A stretch of 64,000 bases of DNA from Caulochytrium protostelioides (lineage: Eukaryota; Chytridiomycota; Caulochytriomycetes; Caulochytriales; Caulochytriaceae), in assembly GCA_003615045.1 (NCBI GenBank), contig ML014112.1, positions 186,001 through 250,000 on the forward strand, read 5' to 3'. The notes beneath the pieces are model-generated. The model did no database searches, had not been told where the DNA came from, and saw nothing but the letters and a program-made list of their open reading frames with translations. Both the position numbers and the translations under genes were made by a program. Positions 32,278 to 42,100 of the stretch are shown one piece after another (the stretch's first letter is position 1; the number at the start of each line of letters is the position of its first letter).

Positions 32278-32713
32278 CATGACTAGCATACGACACAAGC
32301 CGGACTCAGGTCGCTTCTTTGTTATGTCTTCGCGACACGGGTGGCGCGAGGCAGCAAGAACGCCCGCCGATGCGCATGGCTCGATCGCTTTAATCGGAGA
32401 GCGCAGCAGGTTGTGCGACAGAAGGCGATCGGCCGGTAAGTGTCGGGCTCTTGGCACACGCATCCATTATTGGTCCGTGAAGGCGACGTGGCCCCGAGCG
32501 GAAGCGCGCACTCCCGTTTGTATGCCCCCGCTGCGCCCCCCTGGGCGCCAGAAACGTGGCCGGCAGAACGTGGTCAGCGTTCGGGTGAAGCGGCCCGACG
32601 AGGCGCGAAGCGATGCGACGTCTCGCCATGTCTCGGGCCCATTGTGTCCTCTGCTTTGAAGCGAGGCCTTTCTTTCGCTTTGCATCGCTCCCTCGGCGGA
32701 GGATTCCCAGGGT

Positions 32714-32761
32714 AGCGGGCTCCAACACGGCGCCGACATGGGCGCCGTGTTGGAGCCCGCT
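32714..32761. repeat. Perfect inverted repeat, 21-bp stem, 6-nt loop
   Basis: Arms 32714-32734 and 32741-32761 are exact reverse complements across the loop GACATG. The stem is GC-rich (AGCGGGCTCC at the outer end). It is intergenic and contained in no supported gene. Its length and perfection are unlikely by chance; it could be a hairpin RNA precursor, a protein-binding palindrome or a MITE-like remnant. Confidence 0.95.
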
Positions 32762-33143
32762 TGGATGGCGCGGTGATAGTGGTCGATGCCCGCCCTGACG
32801 GTCATCCTCATGGCCGCTGATGCGACGCGATGCGAGCCAGCGATGCGAGCCGGTCCATGCTGATCCGCGGTGCCGACCAGCGATGTCGGTGGGCTGACAT
32901 CATCACGCGGGTGCAGGTGGCTCGACGCCATGTGCGATATGGCCCGTGCGCGCGGTGAAGGAAGGGGTGACGGTGCCATGAGCCTGCGGCGGACGCCCAT
33001 CTCCGGCAGCGACCGGGCGCACTGGCGCGGGTGAGGGCTGCATCGGCGAAGCTCTGATTCGCCGCGACCGCTGCGGCTCCGGTCGCGAGGCGCTCGGGTC
33101 GGCCGCAAGGACCCCCGCTTCGTCGGCATACCACGCCGCTCAT

Positions 33144-33183
<40 letters not shown>
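33144..33183. repeat. Trinucleotide repeat (GCC)13
   Basis: An uninterrupted GCC microsatellite in the spacer. Confidence 0.9.
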
Positions 33184-33184
<1 letters not shown>

Positions 33185-34140
33185 GCCCGCCCGCCGCCTT
33201 CACGAGGCGCCGCCATGCCGATCCTGGATGGGCCGCCAAAGGCGGAGAACCAAACAATGCCGATCCCAACGCACCGCCGCGGCCGGCGTCGCTCACGCGA
33301 AGATCCGACTGTGGCCGACGCGTGTTGCTGCGAGTGCTTCCGAGACCGGACGCCTAGCGTAGCACAACACCATGACGGACACTCGGCCGGGCTGGCGTGG
33401 GTCCGCCTGGCGTGGGTCCGCCGGTCGCGGCCCTCGTGGCCGGCCGCTCGCCGGCCGCCGTCGCTCAGTATGAAGTATGTCATCTCACGAGAGCATCGGC
33501 GCCGGTGGTCGCAGACGGTCGGTGATGGCAGGCGGCGCCTTCCCGTGATCGCGTGAAACTGCGGTGAGCCGCGGCGACCCCATCCCACAGGAGGAACGCA
33601 AAACGCCTCCTCGCGCTGGTGTCCGACTCGGACCGACGCCGCGCCTGCTCGGTGGCCGTGTCGGCAGACAGAGCGCGGTCATGTCATGGAATCCCTGAGC
33701 AGCGCAGCGAGTGCCTGCATATCGGCCGCGGGTTCATGTTGACACGGGCTGACCCCCTTCCCCAGCCCTTCATGTCCTCCCTCTCACGAACGAGCCGAAC
33801 ACCGAGCCCTTTCAACGACCTTCATCAGCTGCCTTGCCTGCATCATCATACCTCTTCACGGACCCGCTCTCGGTCGTCGGCCGCCGCAGCGGCGTTATCG
33901 CGACTGCGTCCCCCTGCAAGACCATTGCATCGTCTCCCCTGCCCGGCTGCGCTTTCTGCTCTGACGCTGACATCCCTCTGATCCGCGCCTCACCGACGCC
34001 GCGCGGCGGCTCGCTCCCTGCTCACGGACGGCTGCGCTGCGTCACAGAGCCCGCCGGGACCCAGGCACGGCGCCGGGCCGGGAAGATCGCTGCCGCCCGT
34101 GGCCGCCCTCGGGACCTGCGGCATCGACGCTGGCGGCTGG

Positions 34141-36615
34141 ATGCATGCTCACGAGCTCGCTGCGGGTCTCGACGACCCGGTCGAGGAACTCCTCTTTGAT
34201 CCGATGCACCTGATGCAGCCTGCGAGCGATCTCTCAGCGCTCCGCGCAGCATCGGCGGACGTCCGTCGCGCCGATGCGGCCGGTGACGCGCAGGACGCGC
34301 AGGACGCGCAGGCTGACGGCGGTGCCCAAGTCAGCGACAGCCGCAGCGAGCGAGATGACGCCGGGATCAACGTCGAGGCCGACCACGTCACGCTGGCGTT
34401 CTACTCGATGCTGTCACAGAACGACTCGTCGATGCCGTCGATGCAACCGGCCCCGCAGAAAACCAGCGGACCATCGCCATCAGGATCCGTGTCGCCGGCA
34501 GCGTCCAAACGCGCCGAGACAGCCGCGACCGCGCGGGACGACACCCTGTCGGCCACGGCGGACGAGGACATGCTGAGTCTCGCCACGCTCGGGCTCGCCT
34601 TCCCAGCAAGTGCGATGAGTGCCTCGGGCGACATGCCGGCGTCGGGCTATGCCGTGCAGCCGTCATCCCTTCCGCAGCAAGCGATGCGCTCGCAGGCGGA
34701 CGGCTTGGCCGTGGCAGGCCCCACCGTCCATGAAGTGCCACTGGTAGCGCCACAGCCCACGCGGCATATCCTGCTGGATCAGATGCATGCGACCGTCAAG
34801 CCCTTGAATCCGCCGCAGGCGCTGTCCGCCTTGCCCGACGGATTGGAGGCCATGCAGACGGCCAACTCGGCCGTGGCCGCCGCGACCTCCGACTCGTATG
34901 CCGCCATGGTGTATGCCTCGACCTTGGGCCTCGACTGCTGGACGCCGTACGCGCAGCAACTGCCCCTCGGGGCAGGCCTCTCCGTGGGATCGTCGCCGAT
35001 GCACGACGCGATGTCCGGCGCGATGGGCCCGGGCGCATGGAATCCTTCCCTGCACCTGCTGGGACCCTTGTCGTCAGCGCTTCCATCGCCGTCGCCGGCT
35101 GCGCTGCTGGAATCTCCGGTGCCGTCGATACCGGGCGACTACGCGAGCGCCATGCCGCCGCCGCGCTTCGCCGTCGGCATTTCGGCCGCCGCTGCCGCGC
35201 CGTCGACCGCCCAGGCCTCCCCATCGCCGACGGCCGCCAAGCGCCGCAGCCACCAGCTCAGCCGCATCGCGACCACGAGCGCCTCGCCCTCGCTGTATGC
35301 GCGGGACACGAACCCAGCGTCGCCGCTCTCGCTGCCCGGGTCAGCGGCCGGCGGCGCCGCGGGCGCGAGCAGCGGCCGGACCGCCTTTGCGCCGCTGTTG
35401 TCGCCGTCGTCGCCGTTCTACCGCCCCGTGGCGGGGCCCGAGCGCAGCAGTCCGCTCGGCGTTGGGCATCGCGGCGGCGCCGGCGCGCGGGCCGCCGCTG
35501 CGGCGCCCTACGGTGCCGCGGGCGGCCGGCACGCGGGGCTGCTCGGCCAGGGCATGGCCTCCCCGCACGACGAGGACAGCAGGTCGATGGCGTCGTCGAC
35601 CGCCGCGGCGACCGTCGTGTCAGCCCCGCCGCATGCCGACTCGGAGCAGGCGATGCACCAGATGATGGCGGCTGTCGCGGCATCCGCTCACCCCAATTCG
35701 ACCCCCCACGGGGACTTGGATTTGTTGGCATTGAGCGAGACCACCACATTACAGCAACAGCATTACCATCGGCACCAGCTCCAGCTGCAGCAGCACCACT
35801 TACAGCAGCAGCTACAACAACAACAACAGCAACAACACCTGCAGCAGCAGCATCAGCAGACATTGATCGCGCTGCAGCAGGATGCCTTGGCTGCCCACGC
35901 CTCATCCACCTCGCCGTATGCGCAGCCCGGCGACTCGCCGCTCGCGATGACGTGGCCAGCTCATCCGGGCAACGAGTACGCCCACCAGCCGTACTTCCGC
36001 CTGATGCCCATGAGCCCCATGAGCCCCATGACGCCGGCCTCGCCGGACCTGGCGTACGCGTACTTTATGAGCGCGAACGGCGGCGCCGCAGCGGCGCCGA
36101 ACAGCCTCGGCCACGGCTTCCACGCCGCGTATGCAACGTCCGGCGCGCCGTCGACGGCGCTGGGCCACCGCAGCAGCGGCGGCGACGGCGGCGGCGGCGG
36201 TGGACGACGGCGGGAGAGCTGGCGGCCCGCGGCGGGCGCGCGGCGCCGCCGGCCGACGCGGACGCCGACGGACCTGCACGCGATCGCCAGCGGAATCGCG
36301 CCGATCGTGACGACGTTCACGGGCGGCGGCGCGGCGCCGTCGCTCGGCGCGTGTCCGGCGTCCACGGGCTCCAAGTCGAACCAGAGCCTAAACTCGGTCG
36401 CGCGGTCGACGCGGTCGCTGTCGGCGGACCCGCTGGAGCTGTCGCCGTCGGTCGGGCTGCCGGACCTGATCCGGCAGAACGAACGTGTCCGCGAGGCCAT
36501 GAGCCAGGGCCGCATCGAGCGCGAGCGCCAGGAGCGCGAGAGCGAGGACGCGCTGCAGACCCTGATGGCGCTGATGGGCGCGTCCGCGGCCACCGCGGCC
36601 ACCGCGTCGTCGTGA
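34141..36615 (+). CDS. Unrecognised Gln/Ala/Ser-rich protein
   Basis: Predicted 824 residues from the first ATG of the frame (34141; an upstream GTG at 34099 is not used). Low complexity dominates: Ala/Ser/Pro-rich N-terminus, a His/Gln-rich region at about 535-582 (nt 35745-35885) built from mixed CAG and CAA codons, short MSPM repeats (nt 36005-36030), and a basic Arg-rich segment near 680-705 that could be a nuclear localisation signal. The C-terminal 60 residues look most ordered: LPDLIRQNERVREAMSQGRI followed by a charged helix and LMALMG. The composition is like fungal transcription regulators or RNA-binding scaffolds, but no DNA- or RNA-binding domain is visible, so no function is assigned. 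A poly(A) signal follows closely. Confidence 0.7.
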   Translation: MHAHELAAGLDDPVEELLFDPMHLMQPASDLSALRAASADVRRADAAGDAQDAQDAQADGGAQVSDSRSERDDAGINVEADHVTLAFYSMLSQNDSSMPSMQPAPQKTSGPSPSGSVSPAASKRAETAATARDDTLSATADEDMLSLATLGLAFPASAMSASGDMPASGYAVQPSSLPQQAMRSQADGLAVAGPTVHEVPLVAPQPTRHILLDQMHATVKPLNPPQALSALPDGLEAMQTANSAVAAATSDSYAAMVYASTLGLDCWTPYAQQLPLGAGLSVGSSPMHDAMSGAMGPGAWNPSLHLLGPLSSALPSPSPAALLESPVPSIPGDYASAMPPPRFAVGISAAAAAPSTAQASPSPTAAKRRSHQLSRIATTSASPSLYARDTNPASPLSLPGSAAGGAAGASSGRTAFAPLLSPSSPFYRPVAGPERSSPLGVGHRGGAGARAAAAAPYGAAGGRHAGLLGQGMASPHDEDSRSMASSTAAATVVSAPPHADSEQAMHQMMAAVAASAHPNSTPHGDLDLLALSETTTLQQQHYHRHQLQLQQHHLQQQLQQQQQQQHLQQQHQQTLIALQQDALAAHASSTSPYAQPGDSPLAMTWPAHPGNEYAHQPYFRLMPMSPMSPMTPASPDLAYAYFMSANGGAAAAPNSLGHGFHAAYATSGAPSTALGHRSSGGDGGGGGGRRRESWRPAAGARRRRPTRTPTDLHAIASGIAPIVTTFTGGGAAPSLGACPASTGSKSNQSLNSVARSTRSLSADPLELSPSVGLPDLIRQNERVREAMSQGRIERERQERESEDALQTLMALMGASAATAATASS

Positions 36616-37483
36616 GCTGCCGCGACGCGCTTGCCGCGCCGTTGGCTGGAATCATACTCCTCCTAATTGAAATAAACGGTCTGATATCGGAAGGTCGCTA
36701 CGGTCGCCGACGCGGCCCCGCCGGTGCTCGGTGCGACGTGGCTGCTCACCGCCCAACGGAAGCGTCACCACGTCCCGAGATGGTCTCCCATGTTTTGGGG
36801 GAAGCGATTGGTATCAGCTCGAGCACCTGGCTGGTATGGAGCCGTCCATGCGGCCGATCCTTTCCGCCGAGGGCCCTACGTGGCTGTGGTCTATGCCGGC
36901 TCAGGAAGCGCCATGGAGCCTTCAGCCGCCGCCGCCGCCGCCAAGATGGCCCTTGCGCCCGTGGCGTGGGCGGCGGCGGTGTCATTCGGCGACCGCACCC
37001 GCGGTGGCGGGCACCGGACAAGGGACGCCGTGAAGGCGCCGTGCGGCCCAGCCGAGCGAGGACACACAGCCGCAAGGCCAGGCCAAGCCGTCCCACTCAC
37101 GCCCGCGGCGGGAGCCTAGTAGACGGCGACACCTGTCGCGCTTCGATCCGGCATCGAGTCGGCGGTGCGCGGCCAATCGATAAGGCCGGTCGTCATCATC
37201 AGGATCCTCAAGGCGCAGGATGGGCCGGGTATCGAGGATCTGGGCGCATGCTTCCGCTCATCGACGCGCCCGCATCGACGCGCCCGCATCGCTGCCCGCA
37301 TCGCTGCCCGCATTGCCTGCTTTTTCGCCGACTCCGCCAGACCCACGCGCGTACGCTGGTACGCCCCGCTACGACCGATCGACGACCCCCGTCTACGCGC
37401 TCCTGATCGACCGCGACCCTCCGTCGGGCATCGCTGGCGCGTGATCCCCTCCCGCACGGCCTGCGTTGGAGCACGATCCCACA
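36616..37483. other. Spacer between Gln-rich gene and RVS167-like gene
   Basis: 868 bp. It carries the AATAAA below and, at about 37264-37318, short repeats of GCATCGACGCGCCC and GCATCGCTGCCC. No gene was seen. Confidence 0.5.
36671..36676 (+). terminator. Probable poly(A) signal AATAAA
   Basis: A canonical AATAAA 56 nt after the stop of the Gln-rich protein gene, within a locally AT-rich stretch. Confidence 0.55.
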
Positions 37484-38851
37484 ATGTCGTGGAAAGGCGT
37501 CGTCAAAGCCGCGACGCGGCTGCCGGCCATGATCGGCAAGTCGGTCGGGATGAGCGAGACGACGGTCGATGAGGAGTACAACCAGCTGCTGGCCCACTTC
37601 AAGATCGTCGATGCGAACACGCGCCGGCTCCAAGACGAGATTCTCAAGTTCCGCAACGCGCTCACTGACGAGCTCTCGCACCAGGTGACGCTGGCGCACT
37701 GGATCGCCGAGATCTTCCAGGTCGAGGGCCTCAACTCGCCCGAGCCGGCGTATGCGGGTGGCGCAGCGCCGCCGCCGCCGCCGGCCGTCGTGATGGGCCC
37801 GAGCACCGCATCGCCGGCGCTCGTTCAGGCGGTCTCGACGTTCCACCGCGAGTCGCGCGTTATCCAGGAAGCGCTGCAGCCGCGGCTAGACGATGTCGAG
37901 CGCCGCCTCGTGGCACCGATCCGGCAGTTCGTGCAGCTGCTGGACGGCGTGAAGCGCACCATGACCAAGCGCGACCACAAGCTGCTCGACCACGACCGGC
38001 ACCGCCAGACGCTGCGCAAGCTCACGGACTCGCAGGAGCGCACCGCCGGCGACGAGAAGAAGCGCGGCCAGATGGAGGTCACGAGCGACCAAGCCACGCG
38101 CGAGTACAACCACTACAACAACCTCCTCAAGTCGGAGCTCCCGCTGCTCTTCCGCTACGCGGGGCAGATCGCCGACCCGTGCCTGTGGGTCCTCTACACC
38201 TACCAAAAGATGGTTCTCGAGGCCTTCACCCGCATGATGCGCGCCATCACGGCGCTCGGGTACTTCGACATGTCCACCTCCGCCCGCGGCGGCTTCAACG
38301 ACCACATCGACCGCATGGACGCCATGCTCACGTCGCTCGCCTTCCACCAGAAGCGGCTCACCTCGCCGGAGGGCAAGATCGCGGCGTCTGACCACTCCCC
38401 GGTGCCCTCGTATGCCGCCCCCCACGGCGCCGCCGGCAGCCAGGTCGAGTCCGCGGGCGTCTATGGCGACACTCCCGCCCCGCCCTACCAGGAAGCCAGC
38501 CCCTACGGGCTCGGCGCCGGCAGTGCCGCAGCCGCAGCCGCAGCAACGCACGTATCGCCCAAGACGTCGTTCGGGTCCGCCACCGCCGGCGTGTCGCCGC
38601 GGCCGCAGCCGCCCATGTCGGGGATCAGTCCGACGCCCGCCATGGCCGCGGCGCCGCCTCCGCCGCCCGCCGCGCTGCCGACGTGCACGGCGCTGTATGA
38701 TTTCGCGGCGCAGGAGCCCGGCGACCTCGGTTTCAGCCGCGGCGACATCATTGAGATCTTGGAACGCGGCACGACGCCGGAGTCCTGGTGGCGCGGGCGG
38801 CTCGTCAGCACCGGCAAGGAAGGGTCGTTCCCGGGCAACTATGTGGCCTAA
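37484..38851 (+). CDS. BAR-SH3 protein, Rvs167/Hob1/amphiphysin family
   Basis: Predicted 455 residues. The N-terminus MSWKGVVKAATRLPAMIGKS is the conserved H0 helix of the Rvs167/amphiphysin BAR domain. The BAR bundle covers about residues 1-250 (DEEYNQLLAHFKIVDANTRR, later DRMDAMLTSLAFHQKRL), with a Pro-rich insert after EIFQVEGLNSPEPAY. A Pro/Ala/Gly linker leads to a C-terminal SH3 domain (about 399-455) with the signatures ALYDFAAQEPGDLGF, WWRGRL and GSFPGNYVA. The family forms curved dimers at endocytic sites; the SH3 domain recruits actin regulators and synaptojanin-type partners. The length is close to yeast Rvs167 (482). The start context ACAATGT has A at -3. It converges with the MADBUB gene. 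Confidence 0.92.
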   Translation: MSWKGVVKAATRLPAMIGKSVGMSETTVDEEYNQLLAHFKIVDANTRRLQDEILKFRNALTDELSHQVTLAHWIAEIFQVEGLNSPEPAYAGGAAPPPPPAVVMGPSTASPALVQAVSTFHRESRVIQEALQPRLDDVERRLVAPIRQFVQLLDGVKRTMTKRDHKLLDHDRHRQTLRKLTDSQERTAGDEKKRGQMEVTSDQATREYNHYNNLLKSELPLLFRYAGQIADPCLWVLYTYQKMVLEAFTRMMRAITALGYFDMSTSARGGFNDHIDRMDAMLTSLAFHQKRLTSPEGKIAASDHSPVPSYAAPHGAAGSQVESAGVYGDTPAPPYQEASPYGLGAGSAAAAAAATHVSPKTSFGSATAGVSPRPQPPMSGISPTPAMAAAPPPPPAALPTCTALYDFAAQEPGDLGFSRGDIIEILERGTTPESWWRGRLVSTGKEGSFPGNYVA

Positions 38852-39170
38852 GCGTCCGTGGGAGAGGGAGGAGATGGGATGGGATGGCGCACGGAGGGGG
38901 CGGGCCCCGTCGTGGTCAGGCAGTCATTTGGTCGATCCCAGTGCTTGGTTCTCCATGGATAGCTATCGACACATATATCCATATATACATACATGTATAG
39001 GTATATCGACGAGTGAGATTGAAGAAACCACACCTGTAGCGCGATGACGCTCATGATGGAATGTCACGCAACCGATGCGGGTCACCCAAGGTCGTCACCC
39101 ATGCGTGAATGACCACGAGACGCAATGATGCAAAACAAAAAAAAAGTTGAGCTGCCAAGGATCACGCCCA
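38852..39170. other. Convergent spacer with AT-rich TATA/CATA tract
   Basis: 319 bp between two convergent genes. An ATATAT/ACATAC-rich tract at 38969-39007 and an A9 run near 39137-39146 (T-rich on the minus strand) are probable 3'-end signals. Confidence 0.5.
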
Positions 39171-42100
39171 TCAGATGTCGCTATCGGTGGACATGACCCG
39201 CTCGGCTTGGCGCAGCATGCTGCGGAGACTCTTGCCTGCTTTGCAGCATGACGCTTCGACCCACTGCTGCAACTGCGCATGACGTTGCTCGATCTCGCCA
39301 AACAGCGGATACGGGTGGTCCGCGGCACGTGGCTGGGCGGCCAGTGCCTGCTGGTTGCGTGGGCCAAAGTTGAGCAGCAGATCAAACAGCGGCCGCCAGA
39401 TGTCGACCTGCCAGTGGCGCTTCAGCGCCGTCGCGAGGCGCAGCGTCGGGTGGCGGTGCAGCGCGGATCCGTCCGGAACGGCCGCCGCACCGAGGCCGGG
39501 GCCCGTCGCGGGCGCGTCCGTCTCGACGAGCACCATGTCGCGGCCATACAGGAGAATGTGCAGGACGCTCGCGACGCCGTACCAGTCGGGGTCATACCGC
39601 CAGTTGGCGCCTGCGCGAACCGCCCAGCAGTCGATGCTCGCGTCCATCCCGTCCGTCGCGGCCACGCGAGGGCGCTTCGCGGCCGGCGGCGCCGTCGCCG
39701 CGTCGCCGTCGGGGTCGGCGGGTGCGTCGGGCGCTGCGTCCGCCGCGAGGACAAACCGCTGCTGCGGATGGAATGCCGCCAAGTCGATGGCCTTGCCCCA
39801 GTCGATGAGCAGCACGCCCTTCTCGTGCCATCCGCCGGTGCCGTCGCGGCGGTACCGCGCGTCCCAGCCGGCCGGCGGCGGCCGCTCGCCCGGGCCCGGC
39901 GCGGGCCCATCGGCACAGGCGGACCGCGGGCCTGCCACGTGGGAGAGGTCGCGGAACCGCAGGCAAACGTTGTCGGCCTTGATGTCGTTGTGCAGGATCT
40001 GCGCGCGGTGCAGCGCGAGCACGAGGCCGATGAGCTCGGTGGCGTAGTAGGCCGCGAGCAGCTCGTCGATGCCGGCGCCCTGCCCGCCGCCGAGCAGCGC
40101 CGCGGTCGACGAGAGCACGGCGGCGGACGGGCGGGCGGGTGGCTTGGCGGCCATGCCGCCGGCGCCGGGCAGCGGAGCGCCGTGGGCCCGCGCGCCGAGA
40201 CGGGCGCCCGTAATCCGGTTGACGAGGTCGAGGAGGTGGCCGTGGCGCAGCAGGGGCAGCGCCAGCAGACTCGTGTCGTGGAGCACGCCGAACCCGATGG
40301 GCGCCATGACGCTGTGCGCGGCGTGGACGCCGTGGCTCACGAGGCGGTGGAGAACGACCTGCATCATGTAGTATTCCCACGGCGCGGCGGGCGTCTGGAC
40401 TTTCAGCGCGACTGGGAACGGCGCCGCCGCCGCGTCATCCGCGATGGCAGCGGCGGCGTCAGCAGTAGCCGCAGCTAACCGCGGTGGGGCACGGGGCTGC
40501 GGACGCTCGAGCGTGGGCCAGCAAACGGCCTCCCACACGCGGGCGAATCCGCCCTGGCCAATCAAGCGCCGGACCTGGACGTAGTGGCCGACCGAGCGGA
40601 GCTGCGGCATGCGCAGCATCACGGGCAGCGCGCGCTTGTGCAGCGCACTGACGTCGCAGGGACAGCTGATGGGCGCGTCAATCGCTTCGTCAGGCGGCAG
40701 GTGCTGGACGCGGGGCGGCAGGGCGCACGCGACAATCGCGGCCTGGTGCGCCGCGGGATCGACGTGCGGGGCGACATGAACCCCACGCAGTCGGTACGGC
40801 GGCGCATCATCGATCACCGGATCCTGGCGGTGCTGCAGACCGCTCGAGGGGGGTGCCGCCGTCAGGGGCGAGGGCGACGAGGGCGCCAGCGTGCAGCTCG
40901 CCGTCGCCGCGGCCGTGGGGTGGCTCAGCGGTGGCGTCGAGGCCACGTTTTCCTGGTCATCATGCGCTACCAGCGGACGGCGTCGCCAGGAAACATCCAG
41001 CATTCCCGACGCCGTCGGGGTCGCGGCGGCCACGGCCCGCGGCGCAGCGAATGGTGTCGGTGTGAGTGCCGCCGGCGTCGTCGCCGCCGCCGCCAGGCTG
41101 GCCGTGCCGCCGTCATCGCAGTAGATCGACATGGCGGTCGTGGGCCCCGGCCGCGGCAGAACGCGCGTCGAGATGGTCGCGTCGGCATCGGCGTCGGCGG
41201 AGGCCATCGTGGCGAGATGCGCGAGGTGGGCGTGCGGCGACAGGGAGCGCGGCACGGACGCGAGCTGGGCGCTCATCGACACCGACGTGTTGAGGGTCAT
41301 GGCGACCGAGAGCGGCGTGGCGACCGCGGCGGTCGCCGACGACGGCGTGCCGACACTCGTGATGCTGGTCGTGGCCCGGGTCACCGTGCGGTTGGGCGCG
41401 TCGTCGGCATCGCCGCCGCCGTCGTCGTTCGGGCCGTTGAACATATCAAAAACATCGGCCAGTGCGGCTTTAGTCATGACGGTCGGCGATGCCGGTCGCA
41501 GTGCGGCTGCGGACGACGTGCTCGGCATCGCGGCCGACCCCGTTGGCTGCGTGCACACGACACGGTCGTCCTCCACGTCCTCTTCGTCCTCAGGGCCGTG
41601 GTGCTGTGGTTGGCTTGACGCGAGGTCGCGTGGATGGATCCGTGCTGCCGCGGGTGCCGTGTCCTGCGCTTTCTGGGCCGCTTGAGCCGCTTGAGCAGCG
41701 GCGGTAGCAGCGACTGCCGCCGCTTCCGCGGCTGCTGCCAGGCGAGACTGATAACGCGGCAGCAGGGCTCGCACTTCTTCAAAGGAGTACTCGTGACCGT
41801 CGCGGTAGACCAGCGACAGCGCCGTCACAAAGACTTCGTTCGCGCGCGCGGCCGACGGATCTGGCTTCTCCTTCTCCTTGTCGGGATGGGAAGGCGCGTG
41901 GGACGTGCTGCGGGCCGGCTTCGCGTCGAGAACGCGAGAAGCGGCGAAATCAGCCGACGCCGCGTCAGGGGCCGGGGGCGCCTTGGGCTGGAGCGGACGC
42001 ACCCCTGGCGGGCGGACAATGACGGGCGGCAGCAGGAGCGCGTCGCTGGGTCCGGGCCGCGCATCACCGCCACCCAGGCCGGGGTGCGTTCCGGAACGAA

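Larger units (their letters stand above)
31854..34140. other. Spacer with hairpin and repeats
   Basis: 2.3 kb between the C2H2 factor and the Gln-rich gene. The first 200 bp are T-rich 3' UTR-like sequence. It holds a 17-bp repeat, a perfect 21-bp hairpin, and a (GCC)13 tract. No protein-coding frame is convincing on either strand. Confidence 0.5.
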
